A stretch of DNA of 64,000 bases from Campanula takesimana (Eukaryota > Streptophyta > Magnoliopsida > Asterales > Campanulaceae): positions 867,310-931,309 of the forward strand of contig JAOWBW010000248.1 of assembly GCA_026119855.1 (NCBI GenBank), given 5' to 3'. Of this stretch, positions 1 to 10,899 are shown in pieces. Made by a program: the position numbers and the translations under genes. Position 1 is the first letter of the stretch; the number at the start of each line of letters is the position of its first letter. The notes beneath the pieces are model-generated. The model did no database searches, had not been told where the DNA came from, and saw nothing but the letters and a program-made list of their open reading frames with translations.

Positions 1-675
1 CCTACTCCTGCTGGTACAGTCACTGGAAGGCATAAGTTGCCACCGCTAGCTGAGTACGAAATGAACGCCACATTATACCTCGTGGCAATGATGTGCCCAA
101 GATCGGGGAGGTCCATCCATTAAGTATTGTCCGGCGTTGGCCGGACATAAATAGCAATCCTACGTAAGAGTTCTTTTATATCTATCCAAAATAGAACTCT
201 TTGATAAAGGTCTCGGCGAGCATGCACCTCATTGTAACATTCTGTGCGCACTCGAGCCCACATCTCCTCATCTCCGTATATCTGTGATGCTACGGCTCTA
301 TAGCCACAATGTCCATCAGATCTGTGATGCCTCCAATAAATGGGATAATGAAAGGCAGAAAAGACGTCATATACGGAGAGCTGTATATACTAGTGTGATT
401 GGGCTGTCCATTTCCCTGTCCACGACCCTGACCCTGATCCCGTCCTCGTCCTCGACCTCGCCCTCGACCCCGTCCTCTCCCACGACCGGAAGGTGGTGGA
501 TGATGAGGACGTAGGAGTACAAGGAGGGGTAGATGTTGTGGGTTCTGAAGCTGATTTCCGTTTGTGCGTGGACTCCGAACTAGCTTGGGTTGATGCCATG
601 AATGCAGATCTAGACCTGAAATAGGGCAAAGAAAAGAGTGAGAAGCATTCATACTATCACAGAAAAATCAAATCT

Positions 676-800
676 GTACTGGGTTACCATCTCGTATATT
701 GTTACACGAGATGAATCTCGTGTGTGTATACACGAGATTATAACGTGTAACACTACACGTGATTATAGCCAACAAATCGTGTATTTTCACACGATATGAA
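676..800. repeat. ACACGAG-type hairpin repeats, set a
   Basis: Several short hairpins follow one another, with arms of the type CTCGTGT / ACACGAG and loops of about 4-7 bases. They lie between the coding blocks for the helical linker and the RG-rich linker of the transposase, so probably in a former intron. The same arms recur at 2849-2912, 3447-3542 and 6468-6675. Confidence 0.75.
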
Positions 801-2848
801 ATCTGTACTGGGTTATAGAGAGCAGACACATAACTTAAACCACATAATCAACAACAATATTAACAAACTCATATCAAAACATAATCAACAGTGTGAGCCA
901 CAAATGAATGAAGATCTATACCCGTTGCTAGTCGAGGATGGTGTCGCGGGGACTCGAAAAAATTGTTAGTATGCTCCCAATCTGACGGTTCTCTAGAACT
1001 TCCGGTCCGGGTTTATTCGCCTTTGAAATATGATCTGGCTCGTAAGCATCTCTCGTATGGTAATTAAGCCTTCTTCCATCGTTTTGAATAACTTCCTCCT
1101 TACCGGTTCAGGTGCTTGCTCAACTTTATTCAACATAGCTTGAAAATTGTCTTTATCTATCGAAGGCTCACATGGAGGGTTGTCTACTTCAATGTCCAAC
1201 TTCTTCCAAAAATCATGATTGAGGAAAGCTCAATCCGTCCCCCACAGTCCTCTATCCGTGCAATCTCGTGACTACATGGAAGTTCATGTGTTCACCTGTA
1301 GTAACACCCGCAGGCAGCCTCAGTGATGACATTACCCCCATTACGACCCCGCTGGTTTTCTAATGATTTTTGAATACGAGACCGCTCTTTTCTGATATTG
1401 CGCAAGGCTACCGTTGACACTTTAGTCAATATGTTCTGATACAGATTACCGGTCATCAAATCAATTAGAGTTCTGGTCTTTGATCTATTCATACTCTGTT
1501 TGATATTTTTTAGTTGGATATCCAAGATCTTATGAGCCTTTTTGAAGATCGTGTCAAAAGTAGAAGAAGCACTCCCCAATGCCTTCTTCAACCTGTTATG
1601 CTCACCCTCAGTCCTGTTTGTGGTATGGGTCCCGAAGTGTGGTAACACATCCGTGTGCATAGACAGAATATTCTGAGAGTATGGAGTAATCCATGTATCG
1701 TGGAGGTAATCCAATAATAGAGGATAGATCTGAAACGGTCACAAAGCCCTTGCCACGTTCTTCCCATTCGTCGGATGTAGCGGCTGAGATTGCATAATTG
1801 AAACCCCTCATGAATGATTCTGCCAAATCCTCGCTACTTGTATGACTCAAGACATGCTTTCTCACATTGACTTCGATATGCCTCCGACACAAGAAGTGTG
1901 CGGTGTCGGGAAAAACTGCACGGAGAGCGCTGATGAAACCTAATTCAAGATCAGTGACAAAAACTGTTGGCAACCGGGGAGGTGTAAACAGACTGTGCAA
2001 ATTATCCAATGCCCATATGTAATCATCCGCACTCTGATACTTGAGGAACGCACACGCTATTGTGAAATTATGCCCGGTGGAAGTAAATCCTACAAACTGC
2101 AAGAAGTACAGTCCATAGCAGTTGGTGTTGTAAGTGCAGTCACCTTGTACAACATATGGAAAACAGTTTAGCAACTTTATTGATACTGGGTGAGAGAATA
2201 ATATGTCGCTGACCATGCCACTCTCAGCGTCTTCCCTCGTGTAGTATATATATTCATGATCGTCGAGTAACTTAAGGAATTGTTGTAGCGGGGTCCTTCC
2301 TTTTCGTTCTTCTTCTCTATATTTTGTGATGGCATTGCGGACTTGCATCGGAGTGCTCACGTTCTTCTTATCGTTCATCTTTAACATTGATACTATGTCA
2401 TTTGGACGCAATGAACATTCACTTGCGCTACACACAGCGTCATATTCTCCACGTGTCAATTTCCCGAGAGGAAAACCTTCCGGATACAAAGGAAAGCAAT
2501 GATTATGTACACCGTTCCTTACAACATATCCCATAACCCATCCTCCCTCCTTTCTTTGGCATGTATTTTAAAAGTGCACTCTTTCTTCTTGCTACTACTC
2601 TTCCTAATGTTCTTTGATCTTCCGGGCCTGTGATGTCCACCAAAATGACATATTATCATCGCATAAGCTAGTTTATTTCCACTTCTCCTCTTCGAGTAGT
2701 CTATAATAAGGTGAATATTTCGACGCCTCGCGATTTCTCGTACATGTGCAAGAAGTGCATCCCTATCTGGAAATAATTCTGATGTCGTGAATTCATCACT
2801 GATATCCGGAAACGGACCCTGCAAATCACAGAACCTTCAGTTTCAGTA

Positions 2849-2912
2849 CGTGAAGTTTATATTTCGTGTAAACCTACACGACATACATCTCGTGTGGTCT
2901 TACACGGGATGT
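2849..2912. repeat. ACACGAG-type hairpin repeats, set b
   Basis: Two imperfect hairpins built on TCGTGT/ACACGA arms sit in the inferred intron (3111-2819) between exons 1 and 2 of the transposase gene. They belong to the same family as the sets at 676, 3447 and 6468. Confidence 0.7.
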
Positions 2913-3446
2913 ATGTCACCATCAGTTCTGAATATCCAATATTCTCATGTGTATTTGAAGATTGTATAACTAAACCTCATGTGTAGGTCAAGATTTGATT
3001 TTTAATTCAAGATGGGATTTTTTAGTTCAAGATTGGATTTTTAATTCAAGATGAGATTTGAATTTTGATTTTGATCACAATACAAAACAAAAAAAAACAT
3101 TAATAACTTACTTCATAGAAGCTTGGATCATTGAAACTTGGAGAATGTTGATGTGGAGGAGAATTTGGTGAGATTCCTTCTTCTTCATCATGAACAAATT
3201 CTATCATATCAAGGTCAATACGCTCATAAGAACTTGTTGAGGGATTTTGTGAGGAATTCATGCTGTGATCATTGGAACTTGGAGAATGTTGGGGAGATAT
3301 TTGTGAGGAATCCATGCTATGAACTTAGAGATTGATTGTTTGAATAATAATGGGGGTTTCTGTTCAGAATGGGTGTGTTTCAGTAGGGTTTTAACGTTAA
3401 ATATAATGCAGGTCGTCGTTTGAAGGGTTTAAACGTAATTTAAACG

Positions 3447-3542
3447 TCTCGTGTAGTGTAACACGAGATAGAAGGAACCATGTCGTGTGTATTTACACGT
3501 GAAATACGAAACATCTCGTGTATGTAGACACGGGATGTCTAG
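3447..3542. repeat. ACACGAG-type hairpin repeats, set c
   Basis: Three successive hairpins (for example TCTCGTGT...ACACGAGA) lie just upstream, in the transcription sense, of the first exon of the minus-strand transposase. Nothing else is recognisable between this set and the direct repeats that follow at 3559. Confidence 0.7.
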
Positions 3543-3558
3543 ACCCTAAACCCTAAAC

Positions 3559-4055
3559 CAGATATTGTGAAAATGGTATACGGGTACCTATTTATTTATT
3601 TTTTTAAATTTTTTTCTACATTCTAAATGACATTTAAAGTGTTTTTCATTAGTATGACTTTCCTCAAATTCCAAATGGAAATCGAGTTAGAAATTTGTGC
3701 CATTTTTCAAGGTTTTAAGTATTATGTCCCGATGTTGTGAAAATGGTATACGGATACCTATTTATTTATTTTTTAAATTTTTTTCTACATTCTAAATGAC
3801 ATTTAAAGTGTTGTTCATTAGTATGACTTTCCTCAAATTCCAAATGGAATTGAGTTAGAAATTTGTGCCATTTGTGCCATTTTTTAGGGTTTTAGGAAAT
3901 ATGACCCGATGTTGTGAAAATGGTATACGGATACCTAGTTTTTTTTTTTTTTCTACATTATAAATGACATTTAAAGTGTTGTTCATTAGTATGACATCAC
4001 TCAAAATCCAAATGGAAATTGAGTTACAAATTTGTAACATATTTTAGGGTTTTAA
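3559..4055. repeat. Three direct repeats of about 170 bp
   Basis: The phrase TTGTGAAAATGGTATACGG recurs near 3565, 3734 and 3912. After each comes a T-rich stretch and then TTCTACATT, AAATGACATTTAAAGTGTT and a CTCAAAT/AAAT block. Copies are near-identical apart from T-run length and a few substitutions. The block separates the MULE transposase gene from the PMD gene. Short AATCCAAATAAATCC and CTCCATAATCAGTAA repeats continue to about 4150. Confidence 0.85.
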
Positions 4056-4156
4056 TCCAAATAAATCCAACTAATCAGTAATACATAATCCAAATAAATC
4101 CAAGTAATACAAAACTCCATAATCAGTAATACAAAACTCCATAATCAGTAACTCTC

Positions 4157-6398
4157 CTAAATAAAACCTCCTAAAATCTCGTGGGCCCGTGTAAGACCAG
4201 CTCTGACGTCCTCGGGGACCCTGGCATCCGTCAAATATGGAAGTATGATAGCTCGTGCCTCTGGAACCCCAGGCTGCGGTGGAACATCAAGTGGGGGCGA
4301 TGGGGGAGGTGGAATGTCAACGGGGGGATTGTGTATCGGATTAGATATCCGAACATGAATGCCACAAACCACTCCATATAATCATCAGTCACGAGAGAAG
4401 ATGTCGTCACTAGTGGCCCCCAGCGGCGAACGGGCCTGAACTCCTCCATGCCATGCTCCACCCACGCGTCCCAAACATAATCGTGTTCACCATGGTCCTT
4501 CTGGTACCCCTTTTGACCCTTTGCCAAAATGCATATCGTGGGAACCAGGTAGGGTTGTCTAGGGATCCTCTGCTGGTGCCCGAACTGCCTACTAACACGC
4601 TCAGGCATGTACGCCTCAGTGATGTCACAAAATCGTAGAACCCCTGTGAAGTATGAAACCGGCAGTATCGCGTCCGCTCCGGTACCATAAGGAGTCCAAA
4701 GAACCTGTGAGTAGACTTTGTTAGGTAAAGTGTACATAATAACGGAGGGAGTGTAACAATTTGAAACATTTTTAATATGAATAACTCACCCTCTCAACAT
4801 GCATCCTGTCAAGAGTGCGGTGATACTGCACTAGATGGTCTAATGCCCTCCCAGCTGTATCAGTACGAGACCATCTACGGGCTCTCGGCTGCCCCTGCTG
4901 CCTGTGAGGGTCAGAAACTCGCCGGAAATCTGGAAAATACTCGTATATCCAACCCTGAGATGTATGTAAAAAAGTATTAAATACTAATCAAATGCAACAT
5001 GTAATTACATGGGGGGAGTCGACAAAGTAACTTTGAAAGTGAATAGAGTAAGATGTACCTCTAGCAATGTCGCACAACCACCCATCTGCTTGCATCCGGA
5101 TCTGGACGCCTTCCCCAACTCTCTGTATAAATATGCCAACGTAGCTGATCCCCAGGAGAGAGTGGGGAGTCTCGCAAGATCCATGCATAGGGGAAGGTAT
5201 GCTGCGGGCACCTTATCCTGACTCTTGTCCACGAATATCGTGGAACCCAAGAGGTGCACGATATATGCAGAAGCACGCTGGAAATCTGTCATATCACCTA
5301 TACGGGTAGAAAAGATACGCCGGACATCCTTTAATAAGTACCCAGTGCCGTTCGAATTAAGGTGTCTACTGATGCCGAATACGTCAGGCACTGGGTCCGG
5401 ATACCGAACATATGCACCTACACAGCTTATACCTGTAAATTGAAGATGAAATAACGCATTTTAGTACATGAGATGAATGTAGATAGTTCATATAGTCTTG
5501 AAATCTATATATAACAACATACCCAGGATATGAGAGACGTCATGTAACGTAATGGTCATCTCCCCCCAAGGCATGTGGAACGAGTTAGTCTCAGGAGACC
5601 ACCGTTCCAAAAATGCCGTCATCAACGCGAAGTTAGGCCTCTGAATGGTGGCATCGTGCAGCTGCTGGAGGCCCGATGCATCAACGTGGGTCAGCCAAGC
5701 TCTATCAGTATCCTCCAGATCACCACGCTTGAACCTGTTTATTACAAACAAAAATATAATCAATACTCGAGTTCGAGAAAAGCATGGGATGATAATTAAT
5801 GGAATTTTTAGAGTGTGTGCAAAATAACTTCAATATTTTAATAGTTTCACATTAATGATTATCTTACTTGTGCAGATGCTGCAGTCTCGTATGGAAAGTC
5901 ACCACTGACTCACTAGTGGCCTCCCTCCAAATCTCCCGGGCTCTGTGATCACCAAACCCGTATATAAGAGTAACATCCTCTGGGCCGCCACCTGGGTTAC
6001 CCTGAATCTACCATGATGGTGGCTCCTCCTCACCCGCATCCTGCCTCCTCCTCCGTCCCTGCCCTCTAGCCACATTCCCACCCTGTCTCCTCCCATGCCT
6101 CAATGGTCGTCTAACAACCTCCTCCTCCTCCTCCTCCTCACCCTCCTCCTCATCCTCCTCCTCATCCTCACCCTGCCCCTCCCCCTGCCCCTCTCCTCCT
6201 CCTCTCCTCAGTATCCCCCTCCTCACTATCCCCCTCATTACCCCCCTCCTCCTCCGCCTCACTATCCCCCTCACTACCACCCTCCTCCTCCTCCTGAACA
6301 TCATCAGACGCTACCGCCTCCTCCTCCCTTCTCTTGGTCCGCCTTTCTTTTCTCTCCACATGCGTTTCAGCCTTCCTCTTTATGTTGGACGCGGTCAT
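4157..6398 (-). CDS. Plant mobile domain (PMD, MAIN-like) protein, probably transposon-borne
   Basis: The gene matches the plant mobile domain family (MAIN / protein phosphatase 7 long-form-homologue type), whose molecular role is unclear and which is often carried by transposons. Exons by in-phase splice sites are 6398-5868, 5734-5523, 5432-5059, 4954-4790 and 4704 to about 4157. Family hallmarks are EMTITLHDVSHILG at the end of exon 2, then LLGSTIFVDKS and LSWGSATLAYLYRELGKAS in exon 3, GWIYEYFP in exon 4 and VLWTPYG opening exon 5. Exons 2-5 join without a frame error. The ends are less clear. The acidic/Arg-rich N-terminus changes frame within its low-complexity run. Near 4360 two frames overlap, one ending at 4231 and a proline-rich one at 4157. 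It lies upstream of, and on the same strand as, the MULE transposase, and shares hairpin repeats with it. Confidence 0.75.
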
Positions 6399-6467
6399 AC
6401 GTTCACGTGGCTACAAAAAAAATCAAATAACAGACAATAATTAGCATCTGGCAAATATGAACAAGAC

Positions 6468-6675
6468 TATACACGTCTCGTGTTGAACAACACAAGACGC
6501 ATCTCGTGTTGCCAAACACGACATATCGTGTTGTCTAACACGAGGGTCATCTCGTGTTGTCCCACACGAGACGCATCTCGTGTTGTCCAACACGAGACTC
6601 ATATCGTGTTAGCCAACACGAGACGTGTCTCGTGTGGTACAACACGAGATGACCCTCGTGTTAGACAACACGAAA
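6468..6675. repeat. Higher-order palindrome of about eight ACACGAG hairpins, set d
   Basis: About eight hairpins of 20-24 bases (CTCGTGTTG...CAACACGAG) are spaced every 26-30 bases. The block is also palindromic as a whole: 6526-6560 is the exact reverse complement of 6639-6673 (35 bases each). It lies about 70 bases upstream of the PMD start on the minus strand. Confidence 0.9.
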
Positions 6676-8102
6676 AAATTATCGATTGAGTTCAGACAAG
6701 AATGACATTAAACACTCAGTTCATACAATCGATTTGATATAATCAAACAAAAAATTATACATTGGGAATTTTATGAGTGTAAATTAGGTTAATATAACAT
6801 TTTAATTTACATTACCATTTTTACGGAACGGTCCTAGATGAAGATCCGGCGGCGGTGATGGAAGCGGCGGAAGCACCGGCGGCGGCCTTGGGAACGTTCT
6901 TGGGAACTTTCACTCTCTCCATCGTCGTGTGGTGGTGGTCGTGGGTCTCGCGTCGGCGTCGGTGGTGGTGCGGTCTGGTGTGCGGCGTCGTCGGTTTCGT
7001 GTAGGTTACAGAGAGTTTGAAACAAACGATTTGAAATCAAAATGCCCAAAATAAGTATATAAAGGGTATTTGGGTAATTTTAGCCCTTCCCTGTATTTTT
7101 GATTCCCTATATTTAACTATATCCGTTTCTGATGACAAAAACAATCAATACATGAGAAAATCACTCAAGCTCCAACAACACATTTCTGAATTAGATCCAT
7201 ATCCCAACAACCCATTTGTTCCTTACTCTCTACTGTCACGTCTACCATCGACAACGGAAGTTCCAGTGGAAGTTTCAGCACTATCAAGAAGAAACTTACA
7301 TCAATGATGTTTAGGGATAGAGAAGGTGTATTCACACTTGAACAAGCTTCAATATGAGTTATTCCAATGACAGGTAATATTGGAATAATCATTCTTCAAG
7401 GATCTGATGACGTGGAGATAGCTGCTGAAGAAGATCAGTCTTAGCTGTTGAGACAGAGGAGCTTAGCTGTTGGCTTGTAGGTCTTTAGCTGTTGAAGCTT
7501 ATTTGTATTTATCATCTTGATAATTCATTTGAGGTAGAGGGAGTCTGTAATAGGTAGTTCTTCAGTTTATTGGATGTATAGATGATAGGTAGACCATGTA
7601 ATGACTTGACTGTTGGCTTGAGTGGAAACAGGGAAGCTTAGCTGTTGGGTTTTGTCTTGGGTTGCCTGTGTCCAGGTCTTTTGTATACATTATATAATCA
7701 AATGGATTGATTATTTATTTATCAAAACATATTTACTATTATTAATTGTGAGTTAAATATAGTGAGGTACTAACAAAATACATTATACTGCATGCAAGAG
7801 AAATTTTATCGTTTACTTTTAGTCTCAATCGAGTATGCCTTGAATCAAGGTATTTGGGAAGAAATGAGTTCAAAGAGATCTATATCTGATGGTAATGTAT
7901 AGAGCAAAAAGTCTAAAAAAATCCAAGAGAAAATAATTGTTGGTTGACACATGCTTAATTCCCGTCCAAAATTTAACGAAAAATTTGTCTACACCTCAAA
8001 TTGATACGAAAATGAAAGCCTAGGCTCTAAAATGAGAAAAAGAAAACAATAGGCCCCCAAGTGATGCACGAGTAAATATTGGGGTAGTAAACTGAGATTA
8101 AC
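6676..8102. other. Non-coding interval, possible LTR remnant
   Basis: No convincing gene is present. The stretch at 6830-7050 is G+C-rich and could be a short minus-strand 5' exon (Arg/Pro-rich peptide), but I do not recognise it. From 7440 to 7730 the phrase TTAGCTGTTG recurs in a T/G-rich context that resembles the LTR of a Copia element; no terminal duplication or second LTR was found. The rest shows nothing recognisable. Confidence 0.4.
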
Positions 8103-8322
8103 CCTAAGTATATTTGCTACTTTACGATAAGATATACTTACGTAGTATTTTGTTTTGAATTTGAGTTTGAGTTACTATCAAAATAAGTTTGTCAAAGTAG
8201 TACTCCTACTGTCCCCATTTTCCATTTTAGTGTTTTATTGGAAATCGGAAAGTATCAGTTACCCAAAAGATAAATATATATCTACTTCTATATCATTTAT
8301 ACTGACAATAACTATCCACTTA

Positions 8323-8883
8323 GCTCCGTTGTTTCGAAAATAACTTCCGAAAATGATTTATTGAAAATGTTTTCCGGAAACGATTTCTTGGAAAATGTTT
8401 TCCGGAAAATGTATCAACTGTTTGGTGAATTTTAAGAAAATGCTTTCCGGAAAACTTTTTAGATACATTAATTTTGATCACCTAGAGTATATATTAAAAA
8501 GAAATAATCAATAAATTAGTCATTATCTCCAATTTCAATTATAAAGTAAAATGGAAATGTAGTTTTGTAATTGTATGGACTAAAGTTAATATTTTAACAT
8601 ATTGCAAAATATTCTAAAAATAAATATTTTTAGACATTTTTTAATTAACTGGGTATATTTAAAAATAATTTTCGTAAAACAAAATTGGAGTTAAAACAAC
8701 TTTGAAGTGTTAGCATTTTCCGGAAAACGTTTTCCTTAGGTGGAGGTAAGGAAAACGTTTTCCTTAGGAATGGAGGAAAACCACTTCCTTGGAAAACATT
8801 TTCCCCATTTTCCGTGTTTAATAAACACCGGAAAATGGGGAAAATGTTTTCCGGAAGTTTTTTTCCGCCAAACAAACGGAGCC
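8323..8883. mobile_element. PIF/Harbinger-like MITE (561 bp) with TTA duplication
   Basis: The ends are GCTCCGTTGTTTCG and, read inward from the right, GGCTCCGTTTGTTTGG, with TTCCGGAAAA-rich inverted repeats inside. The flanks carry TTA at 8320-8322 and 8884-8886. Unit B keeps the uninterrupted site near 20595-20608 (CTATCCACTTTATTATTC), with one extra T. TTA duplication fits the PIF/Harbinger superfamily. No transposase is encoded. Confidence 0.8.
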
Positions 8884-9007
8884 TTATTATTCTCTATAAC
8901 ATTTTTTTTTCAACTCACAACACCTACTTTTTCAACATTTTTCTTTAATGTTCATTCCTAAAAACAAATGGGTACTTTGATTTAAGATGAAAAGAGTATT
9001 TGTTCAA

Positions 9008-9630
9008 CAGAAAATCTTAGGAAAAACGTGTTTTACATGCGTCTTAGTGTAAAATGTATTTTCTATATGCGGAATGACATTTTTGTAAATAAACGAACGT
9101 TTTAAATGACGTGGTGACATTTTTGCAAATAACTGAAACTTACGAAACTCACCTGACACTTTTTTATACTGTAGGGGGCATTTTGCTATACTACAGGAGG
9201 GACTTTTTAATACTGGAGCATGCACTTGTTTTAGAACTTAGAAAAACTCGCTTGGCACTTACAAAACTCACCAGACATTTTTTACACTGTAGGAGGAATT
9301 TTGCAATTCTACAGGAGGCACTTTTTAATGCTAGGGCAGACACTTGTTTTGAATTTTTTTAAAACCCACCAAACACTTGTTGACAATGGAAGAGACATTT
9401 TTCAATAATCCAAGAGGCACTTTGTAATAGTAAGACAGACAGTCTTAAAACTACCACTAAAAGTGTCTCTTTGAATTTATAAAAGTGTCTGCTTGAATAT
9501 TTTTAAGTGTAATATTACAACAGTCACTTTGTAATATTAGGGAAGGCACATGATAATATTAGAGAAGGCAATTAGGAAAAACACGTTTTTCCTTAGCTTA
9601 GTGTAAAATGCATTTTCACAAGACCGACTC
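9008..9630. mobile_element. Unclassified 623-bp insertion with 9-bp target duplication
   Basis: TTTGTTCAA flanks the insert at 8999-9007 and 9631-9639 and is single in unit B near 20718. The insert has internal direct repeats (blocks of GGAGGCACTTTTTAAT type, and GAAAAACGTGTTTT... near both ends) but no clear terminal inverted repeats. A 9-bp duplication would suit a Mutator-like element. No coding sequence is seen. Confidence 0.7.
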
Positions 9631-10162
9631 TTTGTTCAATGAATGAATGAGTTGTTCAAGCGATTGTTATTAAAATGGATATGGAAATTAAGAACAAATG
9701 ATTAGCGGACTCAAAAATATGTTTGTGTGGTGAGTTTGAATCTATTGAAAGATGGATATTAAATTTTTGAAAAAATGAGAATTGAATCTTATAGATTAGA
9801 TAGTGTATTTGATTAAGACTAAAAAACCCTAGCCGTCACACACACATATTAAACTTTTTACTCTTAAGGAAGGGTGGCTGCCATAGGGGGCGTGAAGCCA
9901 CCGGATCCTCCACTAATACTCTCCCCCCTCAACAAGGATGGTTCTCGACCATCTTTTGTCCAATTGGTTGAGAGTAGTGGAGGGATGGTCGGTAGAAACC
10001 TCCGCTCCCACTAATATATTTGGTGAGTGTTGGCCTGCTCCTAGACCACGGGCTAAGGTAAGAAACTATCCGGCGATCATGTTTTCGAGCAAGGAGATCG
10101 ATACGGCTGATAAAGATTTAAGGTATGCCCGGTTTTAAAATTTTCTGGAGGACGACCAAGTT

Positions 10163-10166
<4 letters not shown>

Positions 10167-10200
<34 letters not shown>

Positions 10201-10400
10201 AAAAGGGCAGTGCCCCCTAAATTTTTATTAAGATAAAATAAAAAGTACAAATAAGAAAAAATAAAATGTAAAATAAAGAACAAATGGTAAAATAAGAAGA
10301 AGGTCAATCAAATTGCCTTTTATAATTCCACGGCCTCTTAGGCTTAGTATTCTTTGCTCTAGCTTTCGAACCAGATTTTCTTCGTTTTCCTTTAACTGTT
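10167..10400 (-). mobile_element. Poly(A)-tailed retroposed insert with 15-bp duplication
   Basis: ACGACCAAGTTTCAA occurs at 10152-10166 and 10401-10415 and is essentially single in unit B (~21425). The insert starts with 28 T, which is a poly(A) tail on the minus strand. The minus-strand body begins with a short basic open frame (GKRRKSGSKARAKN...) that stops and is followed by an AU-rich 3'-UTR-like sequence. This structure fits LINE-machinery retroposition of a 5'-truncated transcript. I cannot identify the source gene or element. Confidence 0.8.
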
Positions 10401-10899
10401 ACGACCAAGTTTCAAAGAGATTGATGAACATATTGCAAAATTTTGGAGGCTTCAGGGCCCCTACATGGTGGGTTTATTGGACCATCGCCATGTATTCATC
10501 TACATGCAATCAGAATCAGATTTGATACAAGCATTGGCAAAGATTCACACTCCATCTCCAACTATCTGTTTAGATCTTTCAGATGGACGCCGGAGTTTAA
10601 ACTTCAAGGTGGATGTATAAATCAAGATTGGCTCTGCATCTTTCCTAGGGCAATAAACAAGGTATCAAGATAAACAAAATCATGAATACATTCCTAACAA
10701 CTCCATATACACAATGTTGGATCATATCATCATACTTTTGTCAACTAAAATGACATGAGCCAAAGGCAAGGTGTACCAAAATAGTTACAAAAATCATTTA
10801 TACAACAAAAACCTTAGCCTACTACAAATTTCCTCATCTGTTAAAAAGGAAATATTACAAAACAGAATTGAATCTTCAAATTAACAACTTAGTGATTAT

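Larger units (their letters stand above)
1..3315 (-). pseudogene. Mutator-like (MULE) transposase with FAR1-type, MULE, SWIM and C-terminal OTU modules, decayed
   Basis: This is the transposase gene of a Mutator-like DNA transposon. Exon 1 (3315-3112) encodes an acidic Ser-rich N-terminus and ends at a GTAAGT donor. Exon 2 starts at 2818 after TTTGCAG, in phase. It encodes a FAR1-type DNA-binding region (about 2790-2560), then a MULE DDE core with VQGDCTYNT (first Asp, ~2140) and VFVTDLELGF (second Asp, ~1960), and TNRTEGEHNRLKK (~1615). A SWIM finger (CGC then CSHEI, ~1300-1260), a helical linker (1199-993), an RG-rich linker (~500-420) and an OTU peptidase motif DGHCGYRAVASQIYGDEE (~310-260) follow. 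The order FAR1-MULE-SWIM-OTU is known for plant MULEs. Frameshifts near 2555, 1722, 1206 and 315 and an in-frame TGA at 1294-1292 show it is dead. The OTU end runs off the left edge. Confidence 0.85.

Noticed and set aside
284..652. Arg-Gly-rich open frames on both strands near 400-500
   Set aside because: They come from a GA/CT-type low-complexity linker of the transposase pseudogene. Only the minus frame fits the order FAR1-MULE-SWIM-linker-OTU, so they are not separate genes.
6095..6430. Leu/Pro-rich plus-strand open frame
   Set aside because: It is the complement of the acidic N-terminal coding run of the PMD gene and has no independent support.
6468..6675. Possible CRISPR-like array
   Set aside because: Regular hairpins every ~28 bases recall CRISPR repeats, but there are no distinct spacers or cas genes, the genome is a plant's, and the larger palindrome does not fit.
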